From: Chromatiales bacterium
GTDB taxonomy: Bacteria > Pseudomonadota > Gammaproteobacteria > Steroidobacterales > GCA-2729495
NCBI GenBank assembly: GCA_020351875.1
Contig: CP070671.1
Coordinates: 3,260,834 to 3,324,833, forward strand
Length of the DNA stretch: 64,000 nt
Direction of reading: 5' to 3'
The notes under the pieces were generated by a model that saw only the letters and a list, made by a program, of their open reading frames with translations, was not told the origin of the DNA and made no database searches. Positions 1 through 8,429 of this stretch are shown here, piece by piece. Made by a program: the position numbers and the translations under genes. The first letter of the stretch is position 1. Each line of letters begins with the position of its first letter.

Positions 1-1
1 C

Positions 2-811
2 AGCGAGTTCCGCGTTGCCACGCGCAACGGCGAGCTCGTGCCACTGGAAGCCATCGTGTCGGTCTCGGAAAGCGTGCAACCGCAGCGGTTGCAGCGCTTC
101 CAGCAGAGGAACTCCGCGAAGTTGTCGGCGGTGCCTGTGCCCGGCGTCTCCCTGGGCGACGCGCTGGCCTTCCTGGAAGGGCAAGCCGCGGAAATATTCC
201 CGCGCGGCTACAAGCTGGACTATGCAGGCGCATCGCGCCAGTACGTGCAGGAGCGCGGCACGCTGATCGTGACCTTTTTCTTTGCGCTGCTCGTGATCTA
301 CCTGGTGCTGGCCGCGCAGTTCGAATCTTTCCGCGACCCGTTGATCATGCTCGTGAGCGTCCCGATGTCCATCGCCGGGGCGCTGTTGTTCCTGACGCTG
401 GGCTTTGCGACCGTCAACATCTATACCCAGGTCGGGCTGATTACGCTGATCGGCCTGATCAGCAAACACGGTATCCTGATCGTGCAGTTTGCGAATCAAT
501 TGCAGGCTGAAGAAGGACTGGAAAAACGGGCCGCTGTGGAAAAAGCAGCGGGCATCAGGCTGCGGCCCATCCTGATGACCACCGCAGCGATGTCCCTGGG
601 TGTCGTGCCGTTACTGCTGGCAGCGGGGGCCGGCGCTGAGGCGCGCTTCGACATCGGCCTGGTGATCTTCACCGGCATGATCATCGGCACCCTGTTCACG
701 GTGTTCGTGGTGCCGGCCATGTACCTCGTGCTGGCGCGGGACCACTCGGCGCCAGCCGTCGTCACAGGCGCGGGCCCTACGCGACTGCCGGCAGACTCGC
801 CAACTGGCTAG
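2..811 (+). CDS. RND multidrug efflux permease, C-terminal part (5' truncated by window)
   Basis: The reading frame is open from base 2 and ends at 811, so only the last ~270 residues of a ~1,000-residue inner-membrane AcrB/MexF-type pump are present. Visible are the end of the second periplasmic porter domain, then hydrophobic segments with the family-typical stretches LVLAAQFESF, NIYTQVGLITLIGLISKHGILIV and RLRPILMTTAAM, and a last TM segment ending near VVPAMYLVL. Family knowledge: such proteins exchange protons for amphiphilic drugs and work with a membrane-fusion protein and an outer-membrane channel, which would lie upstream. The substrate cannot be inferred. Its 3' end overlaps a convergent small ORF by 35 nt. 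Confidence 0.93.
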   Translation, partial: SEFRVATRNGELVPLEAIVSVSESVQPQRLQRFQQRNSAKLSAVPVPGVSLGDALAFLEGQAAEIFPRGYKLDYAGASRQYVQERGTLIVTFFFALLVIYLVLAAQFESFRDPLIMLVSVPMSIAGALLFLTLGFATVNIYTQVGLITLIGLISKHGILIVQFANQLQAEEGLEKRAAVEKAAGIRLRPILMTTAAMSLGVVPLLLAAGAGAEARFDIGLVIFTGMIIGTLFTVFVVPAMYLVLARDHSAPAVVTGAGPTRLPADSPTG

Positions 812-971
812 AGAAACGCTCCGTGCGCTGATCGTCGCCCGACACCATGAAGCGGTGCCGGCTCAGGATCCGGTTCACGACGGCGATGGTTTCAACATCG
901 TTGCGTGAATAGTCACTGACCGTTTCCACCAGTGCCAGCAGTGTGGTCGTAGATTCCGTTGAACCGTTCAT
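777..971 (-). CDS. Small hypothetical protein (64 aa)
   Basis: A 64-codon ORF preceded by a near-perfect Shine-Dalgarno (gaacaggaggaaggt, directly before ATG), which is the main reason to believe it. The longer ORF reaching 1214 uses an upstream start with no ribosome site, so the internal ATG at 971 is chosen. The product is hydrophilic, begins MNGSTESTTTLLALVETVSD, has no signal peptide, TM segment or recognised domain, and looks helical in its middle. It lies divergent from the SOUL gene and convergent with the RND gene, overlapping the latter's last 35 nt. No function can be assigned. Confidence 0.55.
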   Translation of the reverse strand: MNGSTESTTTLLALVETVSDYSRNDVETIAVVNRILSRHRFMVSGDDQRTERFSSQLASLPAVA

Positions 972-1143
972 ACCTTCCTCCTGTTCCCGGCCAAGCCCGA
1001 TGCCGGCAAGTGATAAAGGTTTCGCATGATCCGGGCCTCCGGATGCAGCGATCCCGCTGCGACGCATCGAGCCATCGCGAATCCCTGCGGCCGGAACGGT
1101 CGAATATCTAGCTAATCCGCAAACAGAGTGCGCGAGGAATCTG

Positions 1144-1812
1144 ATGTTTAGAGCAATTGCGAGTCTGCTGCTGATCGCAGCATTGACCTTTATCGGAGGG
1201 CAGGTTATGGCCATCGAAAAACCAAATTACACCGTCATCGGCACCGTCGGCGACATCGAGTACCGACAGTACGCCCCGTACATCGTTGCCGAGACGCGCA
1301 TTCCCGGCGACTGGTCTGCCAACAGTGCCGGCAACGAGGGCTTTCGGCGCCTGGTGCAGTACATCAGTGGCAATAACGACGCGCGCGGCAAGATCGCGAT
1401 GACCGCCCCCGTGGCCCAGAGCCGTGGTGAGAAAATCGCGATGACGGCGCCGGTCAGCCAGGCGTCGACCGGTGCTGACTGGGCGGTCAGCTTCGTGATG
1501 CCGTCGGGCTACACGCTGGACACCCTGCCGGCGCCCCGGGACCCGCGCATCGAGCTGAAACTGATCCCGGCGCGCACGGTAGCCGTGCTGCGCTATTCCG
1601 GCGGCTGGAGCCAGCGGCGCTACCTGAAAGAAGAACAGCGCCTGCTGAGCGAGCTGGAAGCCACGGGTGTCCAGCCGCAGACGGCACCGGAGTTCGCGCG
1701 CTACAACGCGCCGTTCATGCCGAGCTTTTTCCGGCGCAACGAAATTATTGTAGACGTGGATAAAGTGCCGGAGGCATTGTCAGCGAACGAGCGGGTCGCC
1801 TTCGCGCGCTAG
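1144..1812 (+). CDS. SOUL family haem-binding protein, exported
   Basis: 222 residues. A signal peptide covers about residues 1-23 (MFRAIASLLLIAALTFIGG, cleavage probably after VMA). The mature part has the SOUL/HEBP fold signatures: Y-x-V-I-G near the start, IEYRQYAPYIVAET, GFRRLVQYISGNN, and a duplicated KIAMTAPV segment. Family members bind haem or other tetrapyrroles; an export signal suggests a periplasmic role, perhaps haem sequestration. A ribosome site (gaggaatctg) precedes the ATG. The last 4 nt overlap the convergent DUF2189 gene. Confidence 0.9.
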   Translation: MFRAIASLLLIAALTFIGGQVMAIEKPNYTVIGTVGDIEYRQYAPYIVAETRIPGDWSANSAGNEGFRRLVQYISGNNDARGKIAMTAPVAQSRGEKIAMTAPVSQASTGADWAVSFVMPSGYTLDTLPAPRDPRIELKLIPARTVAVLRYSGGWSQRRYLKEEQRLLSELEATGVQPQTAPEFARYNAPFMPSFFRRNEIIVDVDKVPEALSANERVAFAR

Positions 1813-2645
1813 ACGTCGAAATCCAGGCGGTCGGGCCGCGGCTTGGCTGTCACTCCCTCGGCGTGTCTGGGGAACTCGCTGGCATCGATGGTTTCCAGGT
1901 AACCGTGCCAGGTGGCGTAGCCCAGCAGCGGGATCACCACCACGAAGCCGATGAACGCGGTGGCCGCGCCGACCGCGAGCAGCCCGACGATGCACAGCAC
2001 CCAGACCAGCATCGCCGGCTTGTTGCGCAACACCGCATTAATGCTCGTTACGACCGCTGTAATTGCATCCACGTCCCGGTGCAGCAGCATCGGGAGCGAA
2101 AACGCACTCGCCGCAAAGGTGATTGCTGCGAATATAGCGCCCACGGCGGAACCGATCCCAAGGTAGGTGGCAAGATCCGACAGATCCGGATCAACCTCCA
2201 TCGGGAAGAACACGTGCACCATGGAACCGGCCCGCGCCCAGATCAGGAACACCACCAGCAGGAACAGTGCGAACACCATTTCGGTCCCCAGCCGGCGGAC
2301 GCCGGCCTCGCGCAGCGACACGAGCTGCTCGGGGCGCTGGCCGCGCTCGATCTGCGCGCTGATCGCATACAGGCCGAGGCACAGCACCGGCGCGATGAAT
2401 ACGAAACCGGACAGGGCCGCGTACAGCAGCCAGTAGCTGCCCCACTGGAAGGCCACGTAGCTCGCCAGCAGGCTGATGCCGGCGCAGAACAAACCGTAGG
2501 CAGCGCTCTGGAGCGGTGCCGCGCGCACGTCTGCCCAGCCCTGCCGAAGCCAGCCGAACGGGGCGGACGGGTCGAGCTGCCGGCAGGGCGCTACGAAGGG
2601 CATCTCGTCGCGGGCGCTCGCCTCGTCTTTGAGCATGTCTCCCAT
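1809..2645 (-). CDS. DUF2189 integral membrane protein
   Basis: 278 residues with about six hydrophobic segments (first at ~45-75, last pair near 205-250). The N-terminal cytoplasmic region, the 'PFGWLRQGWADVRAAP' entry and the 'PMLLHRDVDAITAVVTSINAV' block match the DUF2189 family of bacterial inner-membrane proteins. The biochemical role of the family is unknown. The gene lies 20 nt downstream of the exported-protein gene on the same strand, so the two are probably co-transcribed. Its 3' end overlaps the convergent SOUL gene. Confidence 0.85.
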   Translation of the reverse strand: MGDMLKDEASARDEMPFVAPCRQLDPSAPFGWLRQGWADVRAAPLQSAAYGLFCAGISLLASYVAFQWGSYWLLYAALSGFVFIAPVLCLGLYAISAQIERGQRPEQLVSLREAGVRRLGTEMVFALFLLVVFLIWARAGSMVHVFFPMEVDPDLSDLATYLGIGSAVGAIFAAITFAASAFSLPMLLHRDVDAITAVVTSINAVLRNKPAMLVWVLCIVGLLAVGAATAFIGFVVVIPLLGYATWHGYLETIDASEFPRHAEGVTAKPRPDRLDFDV

Positions 2646-2665
2646 CGGCGATCCCGGCCCGGACT

Positions 2666-3559
2666 CTAGCGGCCGAAGATCTTCCCGAAACCCTTGCTGA
2701 TGGACTCCCGGACCCCCCGCCGGGTTTCCTGGCGGGCGGAATCTTCGGCCGACTGCTTCGCCTCATCCACAACGACGCCGGCCAGACTGTCATCTTCTGC
2801 ACCACCGTCCGCGCTGCCCTCGGCGCTCGCTGGCGCAGGCGGCGGGGCGGCCGTGCCCGTCGGCGGGGACGCGGCCCCCGAAGGCGGCGCACCATAGCCG
2901 CCAGCGCTGCCCCCCTGCCCCATGCCCTGCATGCCGGCAAAGCCGCGCATGTCGAATTTCTGGTAGCCGGGCGGAATTTCAAACAGGGAATCTTCCTGCG
3001 GGCCGCGGTCCAGACTCGTGAACTCGAACTTGAACCTTTGCTTCTCGCCCTTGGTCTCATGGATCATGAAACCTTTCACAGCAATATTGTCGTCGGTGAA
3101 CCAGGTGAAGCCACCGAACTTGCCGTCCTTGGACTCGTAGACGGACTTGTACTTGATCGTTGCCATGCCGTTGACGATCTCCGGGCCGATCAGCTCCCGG
3201 GAAATCAAACGGTACTCGGGCGACTGTTGGCTGCCCTCGGCGGCTTCGTTCTCCATGTACATGCCCTGGCCCATGATCGTCCAGACCTTTTGCAGGTCGA
3301 AGCGCCGGATCGTGACCATTTGCTGGCCGCCCACGTCCATCTCGTCGCGCACCATGCCCGGCTGGTAGTAGATGCGCGTATTCGCCGTCATCTCTTCGGT
3401 CTCCAGGGTCGCATCGGCCGCGAACGACGTCTCGACGTCGCCCACTTCTTCGTTCATCTGCCCAAGACCTACTGCGATCCCGCCGACGAATGCCTGAGCA
3501 GTGTTGCCCGCAGCCAGGCAGAGGGCGAAGACGAATGCTTTGATGAGCTTGTTGTTCAC
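2666..3559 (-). CDS. Exported DUF4412-like protein with low-complexity C-terminus
   Basis: 297 residues. A signal peptide spans ~1-24 (ends NTAQA). Residues ~45-200 form a beta-rich domain with features of DUF4412/LolA-like proteins: a probe-like 'YYQPGMVRDEMDVGGQQMVTI' stretch, 'QKVWTIMGQGMYM', and a final 'FEIPPGYQKFDM'. After ~205 comes a Gly/Pro/Ala-rich linker, then a short basic amphipathic tail ending ISKGFGKIFGR. No catalytic motif is seen. It is divergent from the secreted coiled-coil gene at 3707, with a 147-nt shared promoter region. The DUF4412 assignment is by resemblance and moderately secure. Confidence 0.7.
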   Translation of the reverse strand: MNNKLIKAFVFALCLAAGNTAQAFVGGIAVGLGQMNEEVGDVETSFAADATLETEEMTANTRIYYQPGMVRDEMDVGGQQMVTIRRFDLQKVWTIMGQGMYMENEAAEGSQQSPEYRLISRELIGPEIVNGMATIKYKSVYESKDGKFGGFTWFTDDNIAVKGFMIHETKGEKQRFKFEFTSLDRGPQEDSLFEIPPGYQKFDMRGFAGMQGMGQGGSAGGYGAPPSGAASPPTGTAAPPPAPASAEGSADGGAEDDSLAGVVVDEAKQSAEDSARQETRRGVRESISKGFGKIFGR

Positions 3560-3706
3560 CGAATTCCCCCCACGTTTACAGCGGTTTACACAATAGCAGC
3601 CGGAGCGTATACAGACAATTCACACACCGACTGCTCACGCGGCAGGGCATGCTGAGAAAAACCCTGAAGCTCAACATTTTACAAAGCTATCTATCGGGGG
3701 AAGGTC

Positions 3707-4933
3707 ATGGGTAGAGCAAGCAATTTACGAGCACTTGCGGCGTCGGCCGTTGCGCTGAGCCTGTTCATCGGTGCCAAGGCGGATATCGATCCGGTGACGG
3801 GCCGCGCGATCGGTGGTGACGTGGGCCCGCGGAATTTCGCCGAATACTGCGCGGGCGAGCTGTCGGCGGATCGGAAAGAAAAATTCTATGCGGAAAGGGA
3901 CAAAGCTGAGCGCGCGATAGCGGCCGGCAACCCCGGCGACGCGGAGGCGGCCATGTACGAGGCTCTCGGTGCGGTCTACCGGGGCGGCAGCGAGGAGAGC
4001 GATGTCCCGGTCAAGTGCTTAGGCCAGCCGACCGCGCGCCGTTGGCTCGCCATGCGCCTCGACCTGTATCGTTTGCAGACCCAGCAGGCGAGCAACGAAC
4101 GCGCCAGGGCACCCCAATTGTTCACCGCGGCGGACCGCGGCGGCAGTGCGGCGGTCGTGAGCCTGGTGAGCGACCAGCGTGCCGGCGATTTCAGAAGCTC
4201 GTTGCGCGCGCTCGAGGGATTTATCGAACGGGTCACGAACGAGCGCGAATACGGCGCCTTTATCCTGGCTGAAGAAGACGCGATTGCCACGGCATTCCGC
4301 GACGCCAACGGCCCGCTTCTACAGTTCGCGAACCAGCAACATCGCGACGCCCTGAACGCAGAAGATCAGGCCTTCCATCGAGCGCCCACGGAGCAGGAGT
4401 TCGCTGCCGCCGGATCCGTCGGCTCGGCAGAGATGCTGGCCAAAGCCGTCGCCGGCGTTGAATTGGACACCGCGATGGAGAGAGAAGCCATCCTGACCGG
4501 TATCCGGGTCGGCGAATCCCAGCAATTTCTGGGCGACGCACGCGACTGGAATCTCGATCAATATTCCGACGTGTCTGCGTTGCCGTCGTCACAGCGCGCC
4601 CGCCAGCGAGGCGATACCATGCTTGCCAAAGCAAACGACACGACACAAGGCTTGGAGGTGCGCGATAACTACTACGAAGATGCGGAGTGGTATTACGAGT
4701 TCGGCGAATTCGACGACCTGGCGCGCACGGCCAAGTTGCAGCGCGCAGCGATCCAGCCCGCGTTGCAAGCCGAGCGGGAGCGACGCGAAGAACAGATGGA
4801 GCAGGCCGCAGCGGACATGGAGAAGAAGGCCGAGGCGGTTCAGCAGGCTGTCGACGACATGCAGAAGACCGAAGCCGAGAAAAAGAGCTTCAACGAAGAG
4901 GCCGACGCGCTGGAGGCCGAGCTGGGTTTCTGA
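3707..4933 (+). CDS. Exported protein of unknown function with C-terminal coiled coil
   Basis: 408 residues. The N-terminus has a probable signal peptide (hydrophobic run ~8-23, cleavage near GAKA), followed by a largely helical, acidic body. Residues ~345-405 are a strongly predicted coiled coil rich in Glu, Lys, Ala and Gln (EQMEQAAADMEKKAEAVQQA). A strong ribosome site (ggggaaggtc) precedes the ATG. Two cysteines in the N-terminal third (FAEYCAGEL; VKCLGQP) could form a disulfide. I do not recognise the family. It is divergent from the DUF4412-like exported gene, so the two may act together in the envelope, but that is inference. Confidence 0.75.
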   Translation: MGRASNLRALAASAVALSLFIGAKADIDPVTGRAIGGDVGPRNFAEYCAGELSADRKEKFYAERDKAERAIAAGNPGDAEAAMYEALGAVYRGGSEESDVPVKCLGQPTARRWLAMRLDLYRLQTQQASNERARAPQLFTAADRGGSAAVVSLVSDQRAGDFRSSLRALEGFIERVTNEREYGAFILAEEDAIATAFRDANGPLLQFANQQHRDALNAEDQAFHRAPTEQEFAAAGSVGSAEMLAKAVAGVELDTAMEREAILTGIRVGESQQFLGDARDWNLDQYSDVSALPSSQRARQRGDTMLAKANDTTQGLEVRDNYYEDAEWYYEFGEFDDLARTAKLQRAAIQPALQAERERREEQMEQAAADMEKKAEAVQQAVDDMQKTEAEKKSFNEEADALEAELGF

Positions 4934-5086
4934 CCGGGATACGAGCAACGCTGGCGGGTCGGCCAGCGCTTCCGGTCGCCGATGGGCGGGGTACTGGCGC
5001 GAACCTCAGCCACTGGCCGTGATTATGTAAGCTTAAGAGCCTGGTGGGGCTGATGGGCAGTATTCTGAAAACCAGAGGATCTGCCA

Positions 5087-5350
5087 ATGAATAACGATAA
5101 CCTGCAGCCATCAACTCCTGAGAAGAACAGCCACAAATTGCGGGGCATTGCCGGCGAACTCACCGAGGTCCACGAACTGCTGAGCGCGCTGTGTGTTGAA
5201 CTGGGTGGCGGCGGCATCGTGCAGGCCCGACACCTGGAACCCATGCTCGCCAGTGCCGTGCCGAAACTCGACCATGCCGTGCGTACGATGAACGAGTTGA
5301 CGGAAGACTCGGAAGACGACTCGGAACCGCCGAACCCGCGGCTGGTCTGA
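5087..5350 (+). CDS. Small conserved-looking hypothetical protein (87 aa)
   Basis: 87 residues, start supported by an 'agagga' ribosome site. Hydrophilic, with two probable amphipathic helices around residues 15-42 and 47-70 and a highly acidic tail (EDSEDDSEPP). No signal peptide or TM segment, and no catalytic motif. It ends 28 nt before the convergent ABC transporter gene. Function unknown. Confidence 0.6.
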   Translation: MNNDNLQPSTPEKNSHKLRGIAGELTEVHELLSALCVELGGGGIVQARHLEPMLASAVPKLDHAVRTMNELTEDSEDDSEPPNPRLV

Positions 5351-5378
5351 CCGGCAGCCGCCGCGAACGACGCGGCTG

Positions 5379-7193
5379 TTACGCGCCGGCCACCTGCGCC
5401 AGCGCGCCTTGCGGCTCGGCCTCGCCAAACTGCAGCTCCGCCAGCCGGGCGTAGAGGGGATCTTTGCGCACCAGTTCCTCGTGGCGTCCGGCGGCCACGA
5501 TCCGGCCCTGGTCCATCACGAGGATGCGGTCTGCCTTCAGCACGGTGGCCAGTCGGTGCGCGATTACCAGCGTGGTGCGATCTTTTTCCAGGTATTCCAG
5601 GGCTTCCTGCACCAGGCGTTCGCTCTGCGCGTCCAGCGAACTGGTGGCCTCGTCCAGCAGCAGGATCGGCGGATCCCTCAGGATCGCCCGGGCAATCGCG
5701 ATACGCTGTTTCTGCCCGCCCGACAGCCGGGTGCCGCGCTCGCCCAGGAAGGTGTCATAGCCCTCGGGCATCTCGGTGATGAACTCGTGGGCGGCAGCCG
5801 CCTTTGCCGCGGCTTCGATTTCTGCGTCCGTCGCGTCCGGCCGGCCAAAGCGGATGTTCTCCCGCGCAGTGGCACCGAAGATCACGGTTTCCTGCGGCAC
5901 GATGCCGATGCGTTCGCGCACCACCTGCGGATCGGCCTGCGCGATGTCCACGCCGTCGACCAGGATGCGCCCGGACTGGAGATTGTAAAAGCGCATCAAC
6001 AGCTGGAACGCGGTGCTCTTGCCGGCACCGGACGGGCCGACCAAGGCGACTTTCTCGCCGGGCGCGACCTCGAAGGACACGTCGTCCAGCGCCTGGGTCT
6101 CCGGCCGCGACGGGTAATGAAAACTCACCGAGTCGAAACGGATGCTGCCTTCGCGCACCGGCGGTAAGGCCACCGGCGCCTCCGGCGCCCGAATGTCGGG
6201 CTCGGTATCCAATAGTTCCAGGATGCGCTCCATCGCACCGGCGGCGCGCTGGAGCTCGCCCCAGACCTCGCTCAGCATCGCGGCAGACATCGCCACGAAC
6301 ATCGCGTACAGCACGAACTGGCCGAGTTCACCGCCGGTCAGCTCACCCGACAGCACCGAGCGCGCACCCACCCACAACACGACGATCAGCGCGCCGAACA
6401 ACGACGTGGTCGACACCGTCGAGAACAGCGCCCGGGCCCGGGCCCGGCGTATCGCCGTGACGAAACTCAGCTCCACGCTGTCGCCAAAGCGACGGCTCTC
6501 GGCCTCTTCGGCGGTGAAGGCCTGCACGGTTTGTGCCGCATTCAGGGTTTCACCAGCCATGCCGCTGGCATCCGCAATCCGGTCCTGGGACGCGCGCGAC
6601 AAGCGGCGCACCCAGCGGCCGATGGCGATGATCGGCACCAGCACCACCGGCAGCAGCACGACAATCAGTCCCATCAGTTTCAGGTTGGTTACCGCCAGCA
6701 GGATCAAGGCGCCGAAGAACTGGATCAGCGAGCGCAGGATGATGGACAGCCCGACGCCGGAGATGGACTGAATCAAGGTGGTATCGGCCGTCAGTCGCGA
6801 CAATACCTCGCCGGTTTTAGTCACCTCGAAAAACGCCGGGTCCTGGCGGATCACGTGGCGGTAGACCGCATCGCGGATGTCGGCCACCACGCGTTCGCCC
6901 AGCCAGTTCACCAGGTAGGCCCGGGCCGCGGCGAACAGCCCGAGCAACAGCGCAACACCGAAGAAATACAGGAAATAGCGGTCGATGGCCTCCGCGTCGG
7001 CGGCGGTAAAGCCATAGTCGATGACATACCGCACGGCCACCGGCACCGCGAGAAACGCGCCGGACGCGACGAGCAGGGCCCCGAGCGCCAGCCACAGCGT
7101 GGCGCTGTAGGGCCGGATGAAGGGCCACAGCGACCGCAGCGGTGTCAGCGAGCGGCTCTTCGGGCGGTCTATGTCTGGTCCGTGTGGAGGCAT
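5379..7193 (-). CDS. ABC exporter, fused permease and ATPase (MsbA/multidrug type)
   Basis: 604 residues, the normal length of a half-size homodimeric exporter. Residues ~20-310 hold six TM segments of the type-I exporter fold; ~345-590 is the nucleotide-binding domain with Walker A GPSGAGKST (~386-394), Q-loop IVPQET, signature LSGGQ (~490), Walker B ILLLDEA and H-loop IAHR. Family members flip lipids, peptides or drugs outward. The substrate is not evident; the divergent neighbour is a MarR-like regulator, a frequent partner of drug exporters. The start has only a weak ribosome site. Confidence 0.92.
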   Translation of the reverse strand: MPPHGPDIDRPKSRSLTPLRSLWPFIRPYSATLWLALGALLVASGAFLAVPVAVRYVIDYGFTAADAEAIDRYFLYFFGVALLLGLFAAARAYLVNWLGERVVADIRDAVYRHVIRQDPAFFEVTKTGEVLSRLTADTTLIQSISGVGLSIILRSLIQFFGALILLAVTNLKLMGLIVVLLPVVLVPIIAIGRWVRRLSRASQDRIADASGMAGETLNAAQTVQAFTAEEAESRRFGDSVELSFVTAIRRARARALFSTVSTTSLFGALIVVLWVGARSVLSGELTGGELGQFVLYAMFVAMSAAMLSEVWGELQRAAGAMERILELLDTEPDIRAPEAPVALPPVREGSIRFDSVSFHYPSRPETQALDDVSFEVAPGEKVALVGPSGAGKSTAFQLLMRFYNLQSGRILVDGVDIAQADPQVVRERIGIVPQETVIFGATARENIRFGRPDATDAEIEAAAKAAAAHEFITEMPEGYDTFLGERGTRLSGGQKQRIAIARAILRDPPILLLDEATSSLDAQSERLVQEALEYLEKDRTTLVIAHRLATVLKADRILVMDQGRIVAAGRHEELVRKDPLYARLAELQFGEAEPQGALAQVAGA

Positions 7194-7471
7194 AACGAGT
7201 AATGATCACATATTCGACGCCCGCCGCGCTGCGGCTTCATGCCCCGCCTGACCGGCCAGGGCTATCCACCATGCGGTCGCACGCGGAGTCGTGGGAGCAA
7301 CGCCCGTTGAGAAACTACAAACGCTCTTGGAACAGTTTTGGTATCATCTCATCCATTCGGGCGAGAAGAATCCGTTAGCGGTGGCACCGATGGCACCAAG
7401 GGGCCGGAATTGCCAAACCAAGCCCGACACAGCAAAGCGGAATCTAATCCAGTTGGGTAGGAGATGCACAG

Positions 7472-7996
7472 ATGCATAGTCGCGCAGCGAACCTGATCAG
7501 TGACAGTCTGGAAGGCTGGACGCCCAGTCCGGAAGCGCAGCAGATCATCGTCTGGCGAGTCATGCAGATGTTTCTGTCCCGTTACGGCAGCGTGCCGCTG
7601 GGCCAGATGCTGGTGTCGATGACCACGACTGTGCTGAACGAACTGGGCCGGGCGCCCACCGTCACGGAGCTCTGTGAAGCGACGGGCCTGCCGAAATCGT
7701 CCATCTCCCGTTACATCTCCGCGCAGATGGAGCAGGACCTGATCACGGAAACCATCGACCCCCAGGACCGCCGGCGGCGCATGCTGGGGCAAACCGATAC
7801 CGGCAAGGCGGAACGGCGCTGGCAGGTGCGCCAGATGCGCAAGATTCTCGAGAGCGTGTGCGACTGGGACCGCGCCCGGGCGGCCGGGGGCGAACTCAAC
7901 CCGGATGACGAGCTGGAAGCCATGAAGGCTGTGGCCCGCGGCGACGCGCCGGAAGCCTTCCACCCGAAACGCAAGAGCGGGCGCTCCGCCGCCTGA
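7472..7996 (+). CDS. MarR-like winged-helix transcriptional regulator
   Basis: 174 residues. A winged helix-turn-helix spans ~50-110: helices 'PTVTELCEATGLPKSSISRY' and a wing containing DPQDRRRR, the basic wing signature of MarR proteins. The C-terminal helices would form the dimer interface. Ribosome site taggag lies 7 nt before the ATG. It is divergent from the ABC exporter (278 nt apart) and upstream of the sulfite-reductase operon, so either could be its target; the sequence does not decide. Upstream bases 7194-7471 hold no gene and no promoter I would defend. Confidence 0.8.
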   Translation: MHSRAANLISDSLEGWTPSPEAQQIIVWRVMQMFLSRYGSVPLGQMLVSMTTTVLNELGRAPTVTELCEATGLPKSSISRYISAQMEQDLITETIDPQDRRRRMLGQTDTGKAERRWQVRQMRKILESVCDWDRARAAGGELNPDDELEAMKAVARGDAPEAFHPKRKSGRSAA

Positions 7997-8011
7997 TTCC
8001 CGGGCCTTTCC

Positions 8012-8033
8012 GCCGGGCATATAACCGCCCGGC
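8012..8033. other. 7-bp GC-rich hairpin in the leader of the sulfite-reductase operon
   Basis: GCCGGGC at 8012-8018 and GCCCGGC at 8027-8033 are exact inverted repeats around an 8-nt loop. A T-run follows only ~15 nt later (8051-8056), so it is not a textbook intrinsic terminator. It may end the MarR-like transcript or act in the leader of the operon. Confidence 0.35.
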
Positions 8034-8143
8034 ATGATCAATTAAGCAATCCGTTTTTTGGCCGGGCGCCGGAGCCCGTAACCTTCTGTTCCAGCGGGGG
8101 TCGACGGCCCCCGTTCTGCCCTGTGGCAAAACGGATGGTGCTC

Positions 8144-8422
8144 ATGACCCAAGTGCTGACAGCCAACCGCCTGGACGACGGTCGGGTGGTGTTCCTCACT
8201 CCCACCGGTGACTGGTCACCGGACCTGAACGATGCCTGCACCGTCAGCGATGACGATGCAGCCCAGGAGCTCAGCGCAGTGGGCGCCCTCGCCGAGGCCG
8301 CCTGCACCGTGATTGGCCCGTACCTGATCGAGGTCCTCGAGGACGAAGGCCAGCTCCAGGCCGCCGCCATTCGTGAAGCGATTCGCGCCGCGGGACCCAC
8401 CGTGCAGGCCGGCCAGTTCTGA
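8144..8422 (+). CDS. DUF2849 protein, sulfite-reductase-linked
   Basis: 92 residues from ATG 8144 (upstream in-frame GTG 8123 and ATG 8135 are possible but would add residues not typical of the family). The start VLTANRLDDGRVVFL and the later acidic segment match DUF2849 proteins, which are regularly encoded next to cysI in proteobacteria. The role is unknown; by context it assists sulfite reduction. It lies 7 nt upstream of cysI and is surely co-transcribed. Confidence 0.8.
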   Translation: MTQVLTANRLDDGRVVFLTPTGDWSPDLNDACTVSDDDAAQELSAVGALAEAACTVIGPYLIEVLEDEGQLQAAAIREAIRAAGPTVQAGQF

Positions 8423-8429
8423 GGTTGCC

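Noticed and set aside
1863-2669. 268-codon ORF on the plus strand opposite the DUF2189 gene
   Set aside because: Shadow of a multi-TM gene; His/Arg/Gln-rich composition without domain.
7307-7347. Promoter for the MarR-like gene (TTGAGA, TTGGAA, TATCAT)
   Set aside because: No pair of hexamers has 16-18 nt spacing; reported as absent rather than guessed.
8001-8060. Hairpin at 8012-8033 as an intrinsic terminator
   Set aside because: The T-run is ~15 nt away from the stem instead of adjacent; kept only as an unclassified hairpin.
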